Below are positions 47,966-56,587 of a stretch of DNA of 64,000 nt, one piece after another. The DNA comes from an uncultured Emergencia sp. GTDB lineage: Bacteria > Bacillota > Clostridia > Peptostreptococcales > Anaerovoracaceae. Each line of letters begins with the position of its first letter. Positions within the stretch are counted from its first letter, which is position 1. The stretch lies in assembly GCA_904420065.1 (NCBI GenBank), contig CAJFTU010000041.1, positions 1 to 64,000 of the forward strand. The letters run 5' to 3'. The notes beneath the pieces were generated by a model. That model searched no databases. It saw nothing but the letters and a program-made list of their open reading frames with translations, and was not told where the DNA came from. Position numbers and translations under genes: made by a program.

Positions 47966-50900
47966 TTACTGTTCCAGACTTTCTTTCTGCGCAAGAAGAC
48001 GTTCGTAACGTTCATCAGCCATCTCTTCCGCCTCTTCAAACAGCTTTTCTGCTCTGTCCGGGAACTTCAGCTTCAAGGAGTTGTAACGGACTTCGCCCAT
48101 GATGAAGTCTCTGTAGCTTTCTGTCGGTGCGGCGCTGTCGATGGAAAGCGGATTCTTTCCTTCTTTCTGCAGGGCCGGATTGTAGCGAAGCAAATTCCAG
48201 TAACCGGAACGCACGGCTTTCTTCATCTCCAGCATAGCCTTATCCATGCCGGCTTTTACTCCGTGGTTGATGCAAGGCGCATAAGCGATAATCAGCGACG
48301 GTCCGTCGTACTTCTCCGCCTCTCTGATGGCCTTCAGGGTCTGCTGCGGATCGGCGCCCATGGCGATCTGAGCAACATAAACGTAGCCGTAAGCCATGGC
48401 GATCTGGGCCAGATCCTTTTTCTTAACCGCTTTGCCGGAAGCCGCAAACTTGGCTACAGCGCCGATCGGCGTCGCCTTTGAGGACTGTCCTCCCGTGTTG
48501 GAGTAAACTTCCGTATCGAATACCATAACGTTGACGTTTTCACCGGAAGCCAACACGTGATCCAGTCCGCCGTAACCGATATCATAAGCCCAGCCGTCGC
48601 CGCCGAAAATCCACATGGATGGCTTGATCAGCATATCTCTGTTGTCCAAAACATACTTAGCGTCTTCATTGGAAGCAGCAATCTTCTCACATTCCGCAGC
48701 CAGGATTTCTCCGGTTTCTTCCGCTGCTTCCGCATCATCCATCGACGCTATCCACGCTTTCGCCGGAATGCCCACAGTGTCGACCAGACGCTCAACAGCT
48801 GATTTCAACTCGTTGCGGCGAGCGTGAACCGACATGGCCATGCCCAGACCGAACTCTGCGTTATCTTCAAACAGGGAATTCGCCCATGCCGGACCTCTTC
48901 CTTCTTTATTGACCGTATACGGCGTGCTCGGCGCGCTGCAGCCCCAGATGGACGAGCAGCCTGTAGCGTTGGCGATGTACATCCTGTCTCCGAAAAGCTG
49001 TGTAACCAGTTTTGCATAAGGGGATTCTCCGCATCCCGGGCATGCGCCGGAGAACTCGAGCAGCGGCTGACGGAACTGGGAACCCTTTACGGTGTCCGGT
49101 TTAAACGGAACTTCTTTTTCTCTTATATCGTTAAACAGGTAATCAAATTTTTTCTGTGACGCGTTGACTACGCTGTCTTCCGCAGGAACCAGCTCCAGAG
49201 CTTTCTTTCTCGCCGGACATACCTGAGCGCAGGAGCCGCAGCCGGTACAGTCCAGAGCAGAAATACCGATAGTGAAGAACTTGCCCTTTGCCCCTTTCAT
49301 CGCCGTGTAATCGCTGTTTACCGGTTCGACTTCATCGCCGTCCAATACGAACGGACGAATTACGCCGTGTGGGCAAACATAGGAGCACCAGTTGCACTGC
49401 ATGCAGTTTTCTTTCTTCCAGACCGGGATATCCGTAGCGATTCCTCTCTTTTCATAAGCTGCCGTGCCGGCAGGAATCATGCCGTTTGCCGTGTTCAGGA
49501 AGGTGGAAACCGGAACGTTGTCGCCGGTAAGCGTATTGGTCGGAACCAGAACGTCGTTGAGATAATCCGTATGGATCTGATCCCGTCCTACCAGCTTGGC
49601 AGCCGGTTCGTCGTCCGGAGCCTCAGCCCACGCTTCCGGTACGTCAACTTTGTGAACATTGGCTATTCCGGCATCTACTGCCGCCATGTTCATGCTGACA
49701 ACCTTTTCGCCTTTCCTGCCATAAGTCTTTTGGATGGCATCTTTCATGTATTTTACCGCGTCATCGATCGGAATGATGTCGGCCAGTTTAAAGAATGCCG
49801 CCTGAAGTACGGAGTTGGTTCTCCGCGCGCCCAGACCGATTTCTTTTGCGATGGAAACCGCGTCACAGGTGTAGAACTGGATGTTGTTTCTGGCGATATA
49901 TCTCTTTACCTTTGCCGGCAGATGTTTTTCCAGTTCTTCGTCGCTCCAAACACAGTTGAGCAGGAAGAAGCCGCCCGGTTTTACATCCTCTACCATCTCG
50001 TATCTGTACAGATACGCCGAATTGTGGCAGGCGACAAAATCAGCCTGTTTTACGTAATACGTCGATTTGATCGGTTTATCTCCAAAACGGAGGTGGGAAA
50101 TGGTCACGCCGCCGGATTTCTTCGAATCGTACTGAAAATACGCCTGAACCTTTTTGTCGGTGTGATCGCCGATGATCTTTACGCTGTTCTTGTTGGCCCC
50201 AACGGTTCCGTCGGCGCCCAGTCCCCAGAATTTGCAGGCCTTGGTTCCCTCCGGCGCTACATCCGGATTTTCTGTAACCGGCAAGGACAGTCCCGTAACG
50301 TCGTCGTTGATGGAAATAGTGAATTCCTTCTTCGGCGCGCCGCTCCAGAGGTTTTCGTACACGGCCAGAATGTCGCCCGGCTGCGTATCCTTTGAGCCGA
50401 GGCCGTAGCGTCCGCCGACGATCAGGCAGTTTTCGAATTCGGTTCCTCTGAGCGCAGAAACGATATCCAGGTAGAGAGGTTCTCCTACGCCGCCCGGTTC
50501 TTTTGTACGGTCGAGAACGGCGATCTTCTTCACCGTCTTCGGCATCACGTTCAGCAGATATTTAGCGGAGAACGGCCGATAGAGGTGAACTTCTATGATG
50601 CCCACTTTCTTGCCTTTTTTGCTGTCCAGGTAGTCGATCAGTTCTTCTGCCGCCTCGCAGACAGAACCCATGGCTACGATAATCTCCTCGGCGTCAGGAG
50701 CGCCGTAATAGTTGAACGGTTTGTAATCGGTACCGATCTTGGCGTTGACCTTTTCCATATACGCATTTACAATATCCGCCGTTTCCAGATAAGCCGTATT
50801 GCACGCTTCACGGTGCTGGAAGAATGTCTCCGGCTGCTCGGCAGAACCCATGCTGTGAGGATGCGCCGGATGAAGAGCGTTGGCCTTAAAGGCCTTTACT

Positions 50901-51493
50901 GCGTCCCAATCTACCATTTCTTTCAGGTCGTCATAATCCCATACTTCGATTTTCTGATTTTCGTGTGATGTCCGGAAACCGTCGAAGAAGTGGAGCATCG
51001 GCAGTTTCCCGGCGATAGTCGAAAGATGCGCTACAGCTGCCAGGTCCATAGCCTGCTGCACACTGTTTGAAGCCAGCATAGCGAATCCGGTCTGACGGCA
51101 TCCCATGACGTCGGAGTGATCGCCGAAGATGGACAGCGCGTGAGTCGCCAACGCTCTGGCAGCTACATGAAATACGGTAGGAGTCTGCTCACCGGCCAGT
51201 TTGTACATATTCGGAATCATCAGCAGAAGACCCTGAGACGCGGTAAAGGTTGACGTATAGGAACCTGCTGAAATCGCACCGTGTACGGCTCCCGCAGCGC
51301 CGCCTTCAGATTCCATCTCCACGATCTTCACTTTCTCTCCGAAGATATTCTTCCTGTCCTGGGAAACCCATTCGTCCATACTCTCTGCCATCGGCGAAGA
51401 TGGGGTTATCGGGTAAATCGCTGCGACTTCGGAGAAGGCGTATGCTACGTGCGCCGCAGCAGTATTTCCATCCATTGTCTTTAATTTTCTCAT
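47966..51493 (-). CDS. nifJ: pyruvate:ferredoxin (flavodoxin) oxidoreductase, single-chain
   Basis: 1175 residues, all domains in one chain: TPP-pyrimidine domain at the N terminus (AYAFSEVAAIYPITPSSPMAE), gamma domain, two ferredoxin clusters (CMQCNWCSYVCPHG and CTGCGSCAQVCPAR), a further Cys motif CPGCGESPYAK, and the TPP/Mg domain (FGGDGWAYDIGYGG...EVYSNTGGQ). It oxidises pyruvate with CoA to acetyl-CoA and CO2, reducing ferredoxin. ATG 51493 is preferred to GTG 51502, since GGAGAG inside the end of the preceding gene is 8 bases upstream. Confidence 0.97.
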   Translation of the reverse strand: MRKLKTMDGNTAAAHVAYAFSEVAAIYPITPSSPMAESMDEWVSQDRKNIFGEKVKIVEMESEGGAAGAVHGAISAGSYTSTFTASQGLLLMIPNMYKLAGEQTPTVFHVAARALATHALSIFGDHSDVMGCRQTGFAMLASNSVQQAMDLAAVAHLSTIAGKLPMLHFFDGFRTSHENQKIEVWDYDDLKEMVDWDAVKAFKANALHPAHPHSMGSAEQPETFFQHREACNTAYLETADIVNAYMEKVNAKIGTDYKPFNYYGAPDAEEIIVAMGSVCEAAEELIDYLDSKKGKKVGIIEVHLYRPFSAKYLLNVMPKTVKKIAVLDRTKEPGGVGEPLYLDIVSALRGTEFENCLIVGGRYGLGSKDTQPGDILAVYENLWSGAPKKEFTISINDDVTGLSLPVTENPDVAPEGTKACKFWGLGADGTVGANKNSVKIIGDHTDKKVQAYFQYDSKKSGGVTISHLRFGDKPIKSTYYVKQADFVACHNSAYLYRYEMVEDVKPGGFFLLNCVWSDEELEKHLPAKVKRYIARNNIQFYTCDAVSIAKEIGLGARRTNSVLQAAFFKLADIIPIDDAVKYMKDAIQKTYGRKGEKVVSMNMAAVDAGIANVHKVDVPEAWAEAPDDEPAAKLVGRDQIHTDYLNDVLVPTNTLTGDNVPVSTFLNTANGMIPAGTAAYEKRGIATDIPVWKKENCMQCNWCSYVCPHGVIRPFVLDGDEVEPVNSDYTAMKGAKGKFFTIGISALDCTGCGSCAQVCPARKKALELVPAEDSVVNASQKKFDYLFNDIREKEVPFKPDTVKGSQFRQPLLEFSGACPGCGESPYAKLVTQLFGDRMYIANATGCSSIWGCSAPSTPYTVNKEGRGPAWANSLFEDNAEFGLGMAMSVHARRNELKSAVERLVDTVGIPAKAWIASMDDAEAAEETGEILAAECEKIAASNEDAKYVLDNRDMLIKPSMWIFGGDGWAYDIGYGGLDHVLASGENVNVMVFDTEVYSNTGGQSSKATPIGAVAKFAASGKAVKKKDLAQIAMAYGYVYVAQIAMGADPQQTLKAIREAEKYDGPSLIIAYAPCINHGVKAGMDKAMLEMKKAVRSGYWNLLRYNPALQKEGKNPLSIDSAAPTESYRDFIMGEVRYNSLKLKFPDRAEKLFEEAEEMADERYERLLAQKESLEQ

Positions 51494-51498
51494 TTCAC

Positions 51499-52785
51499 TC
51501 ACTCTCCTTCCCCAAGGCCCAACGCTGCTCTCTGCAGATAATTGTACTCAGGTACCGCTCTCTCTGCGATCACATTTCTCGGGCACATATATTGACAGAC
51601 GTTGCAGTTCTCACAAAGCTCAGGATCTACCACGGCGTGGGCTTCTTCCATATGGATAGCTCCGTTCGGGCAGTTGGAGACGCAGGCCTCGCACGCGATA
51701 CATCCTGAATCACAGACTTCGGCCTTCGACGCGTAATCGTCTGTGGAAGCACACGGAACCATCTTTGCGCCTCTGTAAGGAACCATTACGATCAGATGTT
51801 TCGGACAGGCATATGTACAGTCTTTGCAGCCGACGCATTTATCCGGATCGACCTGGGCCGTGCCGTCGACCACCTGAATAGCGCCGTAACGACAGACTGC
51901 CGTGCAGTTGCCCTGGCCGGTACAGCCGGTGGTGCAAAGGTTATAATCCTTCGGATCCACTTTTTTCACCGCTTCTCTGCAATCCTGGATACCCAGATCT
52001 TTGTAAACCTGGGACGCTTTTTTCCCGCCGCTGCATCTGACAAAGGCCACTTTATCCTTCAGTTTGGTTAAGTCATGTACGGTATCTACGATGATCTTTT
52101 TTTTGCACTTCACCGTGCAGGCAACGCAGCCGACACATTTATCGTAGTTGATCACCGCGTGATTATCGATGATGTCTATAGCGCCTTCCGGACAGGCTCT
52201 TGCGCAGTCTCCGCAGCCGATACAGCCAAATCCACAGATTTCCCTGACCAAATCGTCATCTTCTTCCCTCGATGAACACGGAATAAAGTTGGTTGCATCT
52301 CTCGGAATCATCCTGATAACGCCCTGTACGCAGGCTTCTGCATCTGCGCAGGCGCCGCAGCCGGTGCACTTGTCCGTATCGATGATTATGTCGCCGTTAT
52401 CGACTTTCATCGCGCCGAACTTGCAGTATTCTATACAGGAGCCGCAGCCGACGCAGCCACTCTTGCACTCGCCTCTGACAAAGCCTTTTTCTACCGCTTC
52501 TCTGCAGGATGCGCAGTCTGCGAATCTCGCCTTTCCGGCAGCATCACCACTGCAGGCGACAAAAGCGATCTCATCTTTTGCTTGTGGCGCTTCAACGCCC
52601 ATCAACTCGGCAATTTTATCGACCTCGGTCTGTGTGCAGGCCGGACACAATGCGGGGCTTTCACCGGCGGCGATAGCTTCAGCGCACTCACTGCAGCTGC
52701 TCTTTCCGCATCCGCCATGACCATTGCAGTCCACGCCCGGCAAGACGGACAGTATCTGTTCTGCCTTATCATGACCCATAATCAT
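51499..52785 (-). CDS. RnfB-like polyferredoxin with up to nine Fe-S clusters
   Basis: 428 residues. The first 60 residues carry an Rnf/Fe-S type Cys motif (CNGHGGCGKSSCSECAEAI...CPAC). Four tandem 2[4Fe-4S] ferredoxin modules follow, near residues 105-165, 180-235, 280-345 and 355-415, giving eight CxxC motifs. One of them reads CTGQGNC: Gln replaces a ligand Cys in the third module. No RnfCDGEA genes are near, so this is a stand-alone electron carrier, probably for the PFOR and Nfn encoded after it. AAAGGAGG precedes ATG 52785. Confidence 0.85.
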   Translation of the reverse strand: MIMGHDKAEQILSVLPGVDCNGHGGCGKSSCSECAEAIAAGESPALCPACTQTEVDKIAELMGVEAPQAKDEIAFVACSGDAAGKARFADCASCREAVEKGFVRGECKSGCVGCGSCIEYCKFGAMKVDNGDIIIDTDKCTGCGACADAEACVQGVIRMIPRDATNFIPCSSREEDDDLVREICGFGCIGCGDCARACPEGAIDIIDNHAVINYDKCVGCVACTVKCKKKIIVDTVHDLTKLKDKVAFVRCSGGKKASQVYKDLGIQDCREAVKKVDPKDYNLCTTGCTGQGNCTAVCRYGAIQVVDGTAQVDPDKCVGCKDCTYACPKHLIVMVPYRGAKMVPCASTDDYASKAEVCDSGCIACEACVSNCPNGAIHMEEAHAVVDPELCENCNVCQYMCPRNVIAERAVPEYNYLQRAALGLGEGE

Positions 52786-52798
52786 AACTAATTCCTCC

Positions 52799-53085
52799 TT
52801 TACCGTATTATATGATTTTGTTGGATTATTCTGTATACAACTTTAATTTCATCTTACCCCTGCACTTTTCCAAAGTCAACGAAAAAAAGCTGTAGACGTT
52901 GAAAATTCAATGTTTTTTTAGCTGTACAATGTTTTTTCTTTTTTGAAAAAATGCCTTTTTTCAACGCTTTCAGACTGTTAGGTGCTAAAGCGATTTAACG
53001 CGTGAAAATCTGGCTTTTAATTGTATGGAATTTATTATATGTAACTAAAGTTATTATGTTATAAATGGTATTAATCCATAAAAAA
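52799..53085. promoter_or_regulatory. AT-rich control region upstream of the polyferredoxin operon
   Basis: Apart from the promoter listed separately it contains the palindromes TTGAAAATTCAA (52899-52910) and TGTATACA (about 52832-52839), and a direct repeat of AGCTGTA with AATGTTTTTT (about 52888-52937). These may be operators. No gene. Confidence 0.4.
52851..52879 (-). promoter_or_regulatory. sigmaA promoter of the polyferredoxin-PFOR-Nfn operon
   Basis: Minus strand TTGACT (52879-52874), 17-bp spacer, TAAGAT (52856-52851); leader about 60 bases. The TGTATACA palindrome lies just downstream in the leader. Confidence 0.65.
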
Positions 53086-53111
53086 CACAGGGCGATCACT
53101 TTCACCCTGTG
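53086..53111 (-). terminator. terminator after the LCP gene
   Basis: CACAGGG / CCCTGTG stem extended by G-U pairs; minus strand continues with TTTTTTA. Confidence 0.8.
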
Positions 53112-53171
53112 CAGTTAAGTACGAATATTTTATATCCTTATGTTTTATATGCAATGCCTGCGGCTGCATGG

Positions 53172-54395
53172 TTATTGTATTCCCGTATTGGCGATGATAT
53201 CCTGACTGATCTGCAGGCAGGTAGCCGATACGTTGTAGTCCGTCTGGCCAAAAGCCTTTTCGTGAAGCTTCTTCACGTTGGATTCCAGGGTCGTCGGCAC
53301 TACATAGGACAGTCCGTCGGACAAAAGCCCGGAATAATAGTCTTCCGGCCAGCTTATGCTGTTTTTCAACTCATATCCCGGAAAGCCAAGACAAGCGGTG
53401 TACATCTCCAACTGACTCATATTGGTACGGATATTCGGGAATACCGTCTCCGACAGTTCCTTGAGCTTCCACGGCTGAGTAATCGCTTTCTTCATCACTG
53501 CTGCCACCACCTTCTTGTATCGCTGGCTTCTTCCTTCGTCGCCGCCGCTGGTCTTTCTGATTCGACAGTATGTAGTCGCCTGAACGCCGTCGAGAGTCTG
53601 CTCTCCCGCCTGAGTAATCGCCGTATACGTTCCGCCGACATTTCTTGCCGTCTCGTTTCCGTAGGTGTTCATATCGTCGATTTCGTTCTGCTTTACGTTG
53701 ATTTGCACGCCGCCCAGACAGTCAACGGCATCGGAGACTGCTTTCCAGTTAAAGATAATGAATTCCTCTATATTCAAATCCAGACTCCGGTTCAGCGCCG
53801 CACAGGTATTTACCCCTCCGGCGTAGTGATGAGCGTGCGTGATCTTGTCCAATATCAGGGATCCGTCGAAGTACCCCATGCGCAGATAGGAGTCTCTCAT
53901 CACCGAGATCAAACGGATGTCTCCGTTGGATTTGTCTATACTCATGACGATAATTGCATCGGTTCTGCTGCCGTCATAGCCCTCGTCAGCTCTGGCATCT
54001 ACGCCAAGTATGGCGATATTCCTATAACCGCTCAGATCTTCGGCCACCTGCGGATCTATGGCAAAGCTGGCCTTATCCGTATCCACTTTGTCAAAGTTTC
54101 TCGTCAAATAGAAAAACGCACCTGACGCAAAAACGGCCAAGAGCAGCACGAAAATCAAGATATTACGAAAAAGTTTCAGCTTATTCAGGCGATATTTTTT
54201 CTTTCCCCGCCTGCCCCCGGAAACGGCGCGGCCGGCAGAGGACGTATTGCTCCCTCTCTTTCTTCGACGGGCCTCTCGTTCATATTGATCAGCAGCTTTT
54301 GCGTATTCCGGATCCTCGTATTTGCGGATCAGTTCCGGACTGTACTTCTGTCCGCTGAAGTCGTATGTTTTCTTGTTGTATCGATTGCTTCTCAT
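53172..54395 (-). CDS. LytR-CpsA-Psr (LCP) family cell-wall polymer ligase
   Basis: 407 residues. A basic cytoplasmic N-terminal region of about 75 residues is followed by one membrane helix (about 80-100). Outside lies the LCP domain with NIAILGVDARADEGYDGSRTDAIIV, LISVMRDSYLRM, DKITHAHHYAGG and YCRIRKTSGGDEGRSQRYKKVV. The Asp and Arg residues bind the lipid pyrophosphate. It would attach a secondary polymer (teichoic acid-like or capsule) to peptidoglycan. ATG 54395 is chosen by GGGGAAGAGG just upstream. Confidence 0.9.
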   Translation of the reverse strand: MRSNRYNKKTYDFSGQKYSPELIRKYEDPEYAKAADQYEREARRRKRGSNTSSAGRAVSGGRRGKKKYRLNKLKLFRNILIFVLLLAVFASGAFFYLTRNFDKVDTDKASFAIDPQVAEDLSGYRNIAILGVDARADEGYDGSRTDAIIVMSIDKSNGDIRLISVMRDSYLRMGYFDGSLILDKITHAHHYAGGVNTCAALNRSLDLNIEEFIIFNWKAVSDAVDCLGGVQINVKQNEIDDMNTYGNETARNVGGTYTAITQAGEQTLDGVQATTYCRIRKTSGGDEGRSQRYKKVVAAVMKKAITQPWKLKELSETVFPNIRTNMSQLEMYTACLGFPGYELKNSISWPEDYYSGLLSDGLSYVVPTTLESNVKKLHEKAFGQTDYNVSATCLQISQDIIANTGIQ

Positions 54396-54510
54396 TTCCT
54401 CTTCCCCTTTTTCAACTTCCATCATTATACTGTCTTTTACGACAAATAGCAATAAAAGTAAAAGGAAAAAAGCCTTTTTCGCCAGTCAAATTCTGGAATT
54501 CTCCGCAGCT

Positions 54511-54951
54511 CTACCGCGCCAGCCACTGTACGAACGCCGTCTTATCTCCGCTGCTGTATCCGGCATTTTTGTAAAACTGCAGTGTTTTCTCCTCTTTCGA
54601 CCCGGTCATCAGCATAATTTTATAACATCCGCTCTGCTCCGCCACTTTTCGGGCCGATGCGAGACACTCCGTCGCGTAACCCCGCCCTCGGCATTCCGAT
54701 CGGGTGACCACGTTTTCCACCAGGGCGTACGGGCGAAGATCTCTGGTCAAATTGGGAACAACAACGCAGGTACAGGACGCAACGATTCTTCCTTCGACTT
54801 CATTAACCAGCAAATGATACCGATCGTCCCTTAAAATTTCTTCCCACACGGCTGTCAGCTGTTCAGACTGATCCGGCACGCCGGTTTCGTGCAGGTGCAG
54901 GTATAACTCCAATATCTCCCGCAAATCGTTTTTTCTCGCCTCGCGAACCAT
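54511..54951 (-). CDS. GNAT-family N-acetyltransferase
   Basis: 146 residues. The acetyl-CoA loop is RSECRGRGYATECL (motif A, Q/RxxGxG/A) preceded by the strand YALVENVVT; the C-terminal FYKNAGYSSGDKTAF is also typical. ATG 54951 fits GGAGAG best. Substrate unknown; single gene. Confidence 0.82.
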   Translation of the reverse strand: MVREARKNDLREILELYLHLHETGVPDQSEQLTAVWEEILRDDRYHLLVNEVEGRIVASCTCVVVPNLTRDLRPYALVENVVTRSECRGRGYATECLASARKVAEQSGCYKIMLMTGSKEEKTLQFYKNAGYSSGDKTAFVQWLAR

Positions 54952-55057
54952 CTTCTCTCTCCTCACTGTATAAATACTCACATATTGTTGAAATCCATTA
55001 TATCATAAAAGGTGCGGCTTTCTTCTCCAAAATCCTGCTATCATGCTAAAAATTCCT

Positions 55058-55086
55058 TTGACAAAATCGACTATATTATATATAAT
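55058..55086 (+). promoter_or_regulatory. consensus sigmaA promoter of tRNA-Arg
   Basis: TTGACA (55058-55063), 17-bp spacer, TATAAT (55081-55086): a perfect match, as often seen for tRNA genes. Confidence 0.92.
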
Positions 55087-55112
55087 AATGAGGTACGATC
55101 AATTAGGCGTAT

Positions 55113-55189
55113 GCGCCATTAGCTCAATTGGATAGAGTCGCGCACTACGAATGCGAAGGTTGGGGGTTCGAGTCCCTCATGGCGCACCA
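55113..55189 (+). tRNA. tRNA-Arg (anticodon ACG), CCA encoded
   Basis: 77 bases. Acceptor stem GCGCCAT pairs with ATGGCGC (55179-55185); the anticodon ACG is at 55147-55149 inside the loop CTACGAA; the T arm is GGGGG-TTCGAGT-CCCTC. Discriminator A and CCA follow in the DNA. It reads CGU/CGC/CGA after A-to-I editing. The 3' end is part of a 50-bp repeat that occurs again at 56567. Confidence 0.96.
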
Positions 55190-55221
55190 GAAAACCGCTG
55201 TTCTTTGAACAGCGGTTTTTG
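55172..55221 (+). repeat. attL-like copy: tRNA-Arg 3' end plus terminator
   Basis: From GTCCCTCATGGCGCACCA through the terminator hairpin to the T tract and G. Matches 56567-56616 at 47 of 50 bases. Confidence 0.8.
55191..55220 (+). terminator. tRNA-Arg terminator
   Basis: AAAACCGCTGTTC-TTTG-AACAGCGGTTTTT hairpin directly after the CCA end. Confidence 0.9.
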
Positions 55222-55252
55222 TTTTCTCGTTTTTGAGTGTTTTTTATTAAAC

Positions 55253-55483
55253 TCACGCTGCTGTTGTATAGTCCAGAATAAAAATTTTACTGGCGATATT
55301 CTCAATACTATCCAGGATATCATCTATTTTTTCCGCTACAGTGATATTTAAAAATTCTTCCCCGCATTGCTCACACTTTAAGCACGGTACATTTTCAATG
55401 ATTACATAACAGTTATTTAATTGTGCGAAATACGTTGTTTTCGCCTCTTTCATTTCTCCGCTCTTGCAACTCATACACGTCAT
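55253..55483 (-). CDS. YgiT-type zinc-finger protein (MqsA-like N-terminal domain, antitoxin candidate)
   Basis: 76 residues. Two CxxC pairs (CMSC near residue 3 and CLKCEQCGEEF near 34) form the zinc finger of YgiT/MqsA-type antitoxins, followed by a short helix (VAEKIDDILDSIENIA). Start ATG 55483 follows AAAGGAG. It is encoded right after a DUF4258 gene, the usual toxin-like partner in such pairs. Longer MqsA proteins add a helix-turn-helix domain, missing here; the Xre protein at the operon start may fill that role. Confidence 0.75.
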   Translation of the reverse strand: MTCMSCKSGEMKEAKTTYFAQLNNCYVIIENVPCLKCEQCGEEFLNITVAEKIDDILDSIENIASKIFILDYTTAA

Positions 55484-55487
55484 CGTG

Positions 55488-55799
55488 TTACTCCTTTCTA
55501 TGCCTATAATCACTTTCGAATTTGCTATGATCTGGAAAGTATGCCGTTATTATACGGCTCTCTGTACCATTATCACTCATTACTACGTGTAAAGGTTTTC
55601 CTTCCACAGAATTACCCAAAATCAGGCAGCTTGGAAATGGAAAGTCATCGGGATACTGCTCAATAATTTCCCCCGTCATTATACAGCTTTTCACATCTTT
55701 TGTTTTTATTTTCCGCTGTCTTAATCTTTCTTGCGCATGAATTGTTATAACAACTCTTCCTTGTTCATAGTGTGTACGTAAATCACTAATATCAATCAT
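55488..55799 (-). CDS. DUF4258-domain protein (toxin candidate)
   Basis: 103 residues from ATG 55799 (AAGGAAG upstream). The DUF4258 pattern is seen: VVITIHAQERLRQRKI (His near the start), DVKSCIMTGEIIEQYP, SCLILGNSVEGKPLHVV and RIITAYFPD. The fold resembles small mRNA-cleaving toxins of the RelE/BrnT sort, and the gene is commonly paired with a YgiT-type zinc-finger gene, as here. Activity is not proven. It overlaps the Xre gene by 8 bases. Confidence 0.75.
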   Translation of the reverse strand: MIDISDLRTHYEQGRVVITIHAQERLRQRKIKTKDVKSCIMTGEIIEQYPDDFPFPSCLILGNSVEGKPLHVVMSDNGTESRIITAYFPDHSKFESDYRHRKE

Positions 55800-56040
55800 T
55801 TCTATTTTCTTCCTTAATTTCTTCCGATTTTTCAAACTCAATAATTAAAGCATATCCCATCACGTTCAATATTTTTTTTGCGTCTTCAAAACCGAAATTT
55901 TTTTTATTCAAAAGTTTTGTTAATCCTTGCGGCGTGATATTGAGCTTTTCTGCAATACACCGCTGAGAGATATCAGAATCAAGCATTAATTTTTTTATTT
56001 CTTTGACGATTTGCGTATTATTTATATATCGAATTGGCAT
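55792..56040 (-). CDS. Xre-type helix-turn-helix regulator
   Basis: 82 residues. The HTH is MLDSDISQRCIAEKLNIT, then PQGLTKLLNKKNFGFED. A charged tail (EFEKSEEIKEENR) follows. ATG 56040 is preceded by GGAG at about 8 bases. First gene of the three-gene unit; probably an autorepressor. Confidence 0.8.
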   Translation of the reverse strand: MPIRYINNTQIVKEIKKLMLDSDISQRCIAEKLNITPQGLTKLLNKKNFGFEDAKKILNVMGYALIIEFEKSEEIKEENRND

Positions 56041-56062
56041 GGGGAAATCTCCTTTCATCTAT

Positions 56063-56091
56063 AGTATAATACGAAAAAAGTTGTAAACCAA
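56063..56091 (-). promoter_or_regulatory. promoter of the Xre/DUF4258/YgiT unit
   Basis: Minus strand TTGGTT (56091-56086), 17-bp spacer, TATACT (56068-56063), about 20 bases before the Xre start. Confidence 0.55.
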
Positions 56092-56212
56092 CCAAAAAGA
56101 TTAATAAATAATAAAAAAAATACTAAAAACGGTTAACTTATAACCTGAAAAGAGTTATACCATAAACATGAAAGAGATGCGCACCTCTTCATAGAGGAAA
56201 AGGAGAGAAAAA

Positions 56213-56587
56213 ATGAGTATCAAGGATATAAGTAAATTGGTGGAAAATCTAAAGGCGTTAGAAATAATGAAAGAAGAACTAACGGGGGAAATCGACAGCA
56301 TAAAGGACGAATTAAAACAAGAACTAAAACGAAGAGAAACCGAAGAAATGCTGGCCGGTATCTATAAAATCAGATACAAAACCGTTACTTCAAGTCGATT
56401 TGATACCACGGCATTTAAAAAGGCACAGCCGGAGATTTACGCAACTTATTATAGAAAAGTGGAAAGTAAACGCTTTACCGTTGCATACCCTCTTCCGCTA
56501 TCATTATCATCGTGCATTTTGGTTTTGGGAAGAGCAGAACGGCGAACTTTCCGGAAAGTTCGCTATGTCCCTCATAGCGCACCATAA
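56213..56587 (+). CDS. phage-type small coiled-coil protein with a foreign C terminus
   Basis: 124 residues. The first 91 (a Glu/Lys coiled coil, then GIYKIRYKTVTSSRFDTTAFKK and KRFTVA) match a type of ~90-residue phage protein that normally ends at RFTVA. Here there is no stop and translation runs on for 33 residues through the palindrome and into the right tRNA-derived repeat. I infer that the original 3' end was lost at the element boundary. Site AAAAGGAG precedes ATG 56213. Confidence 0.6.
   Translation: MSIKDISKLVENLKALEIMKEELTGEIDSIKDELKQELKRRETEEMLAGIYKIRYKTVTSSRFDTTAFKKAQPEIYATYYRKVESKRFTVAYPLPLSLSSCILVLGRAERRTFRKVRYVPHSAP
56542..56563. repeat. 22-bp perfect palindrome at the right end of the islet
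   Basis: GCGAACTTTCC joined directly to GGAAAGTTCGC, 3 bases before the right 50-bp repeat. Could be a recombinase or operator site. Confidence 0.8.

Noticed and set aside
46901-48481. 526-codon plus-strand frame
   Set aside because: Runs antisense across nfnB, nfnA and PFOR; no ribosome-binding site or domain.
51499-52785. RnfB of a complete Rnf complex
   Set aside because: No rnfCDGEA genes beside it and eight ferredoxin motifs instead of the usual number; kept as RnfB-like polyferredoxin.
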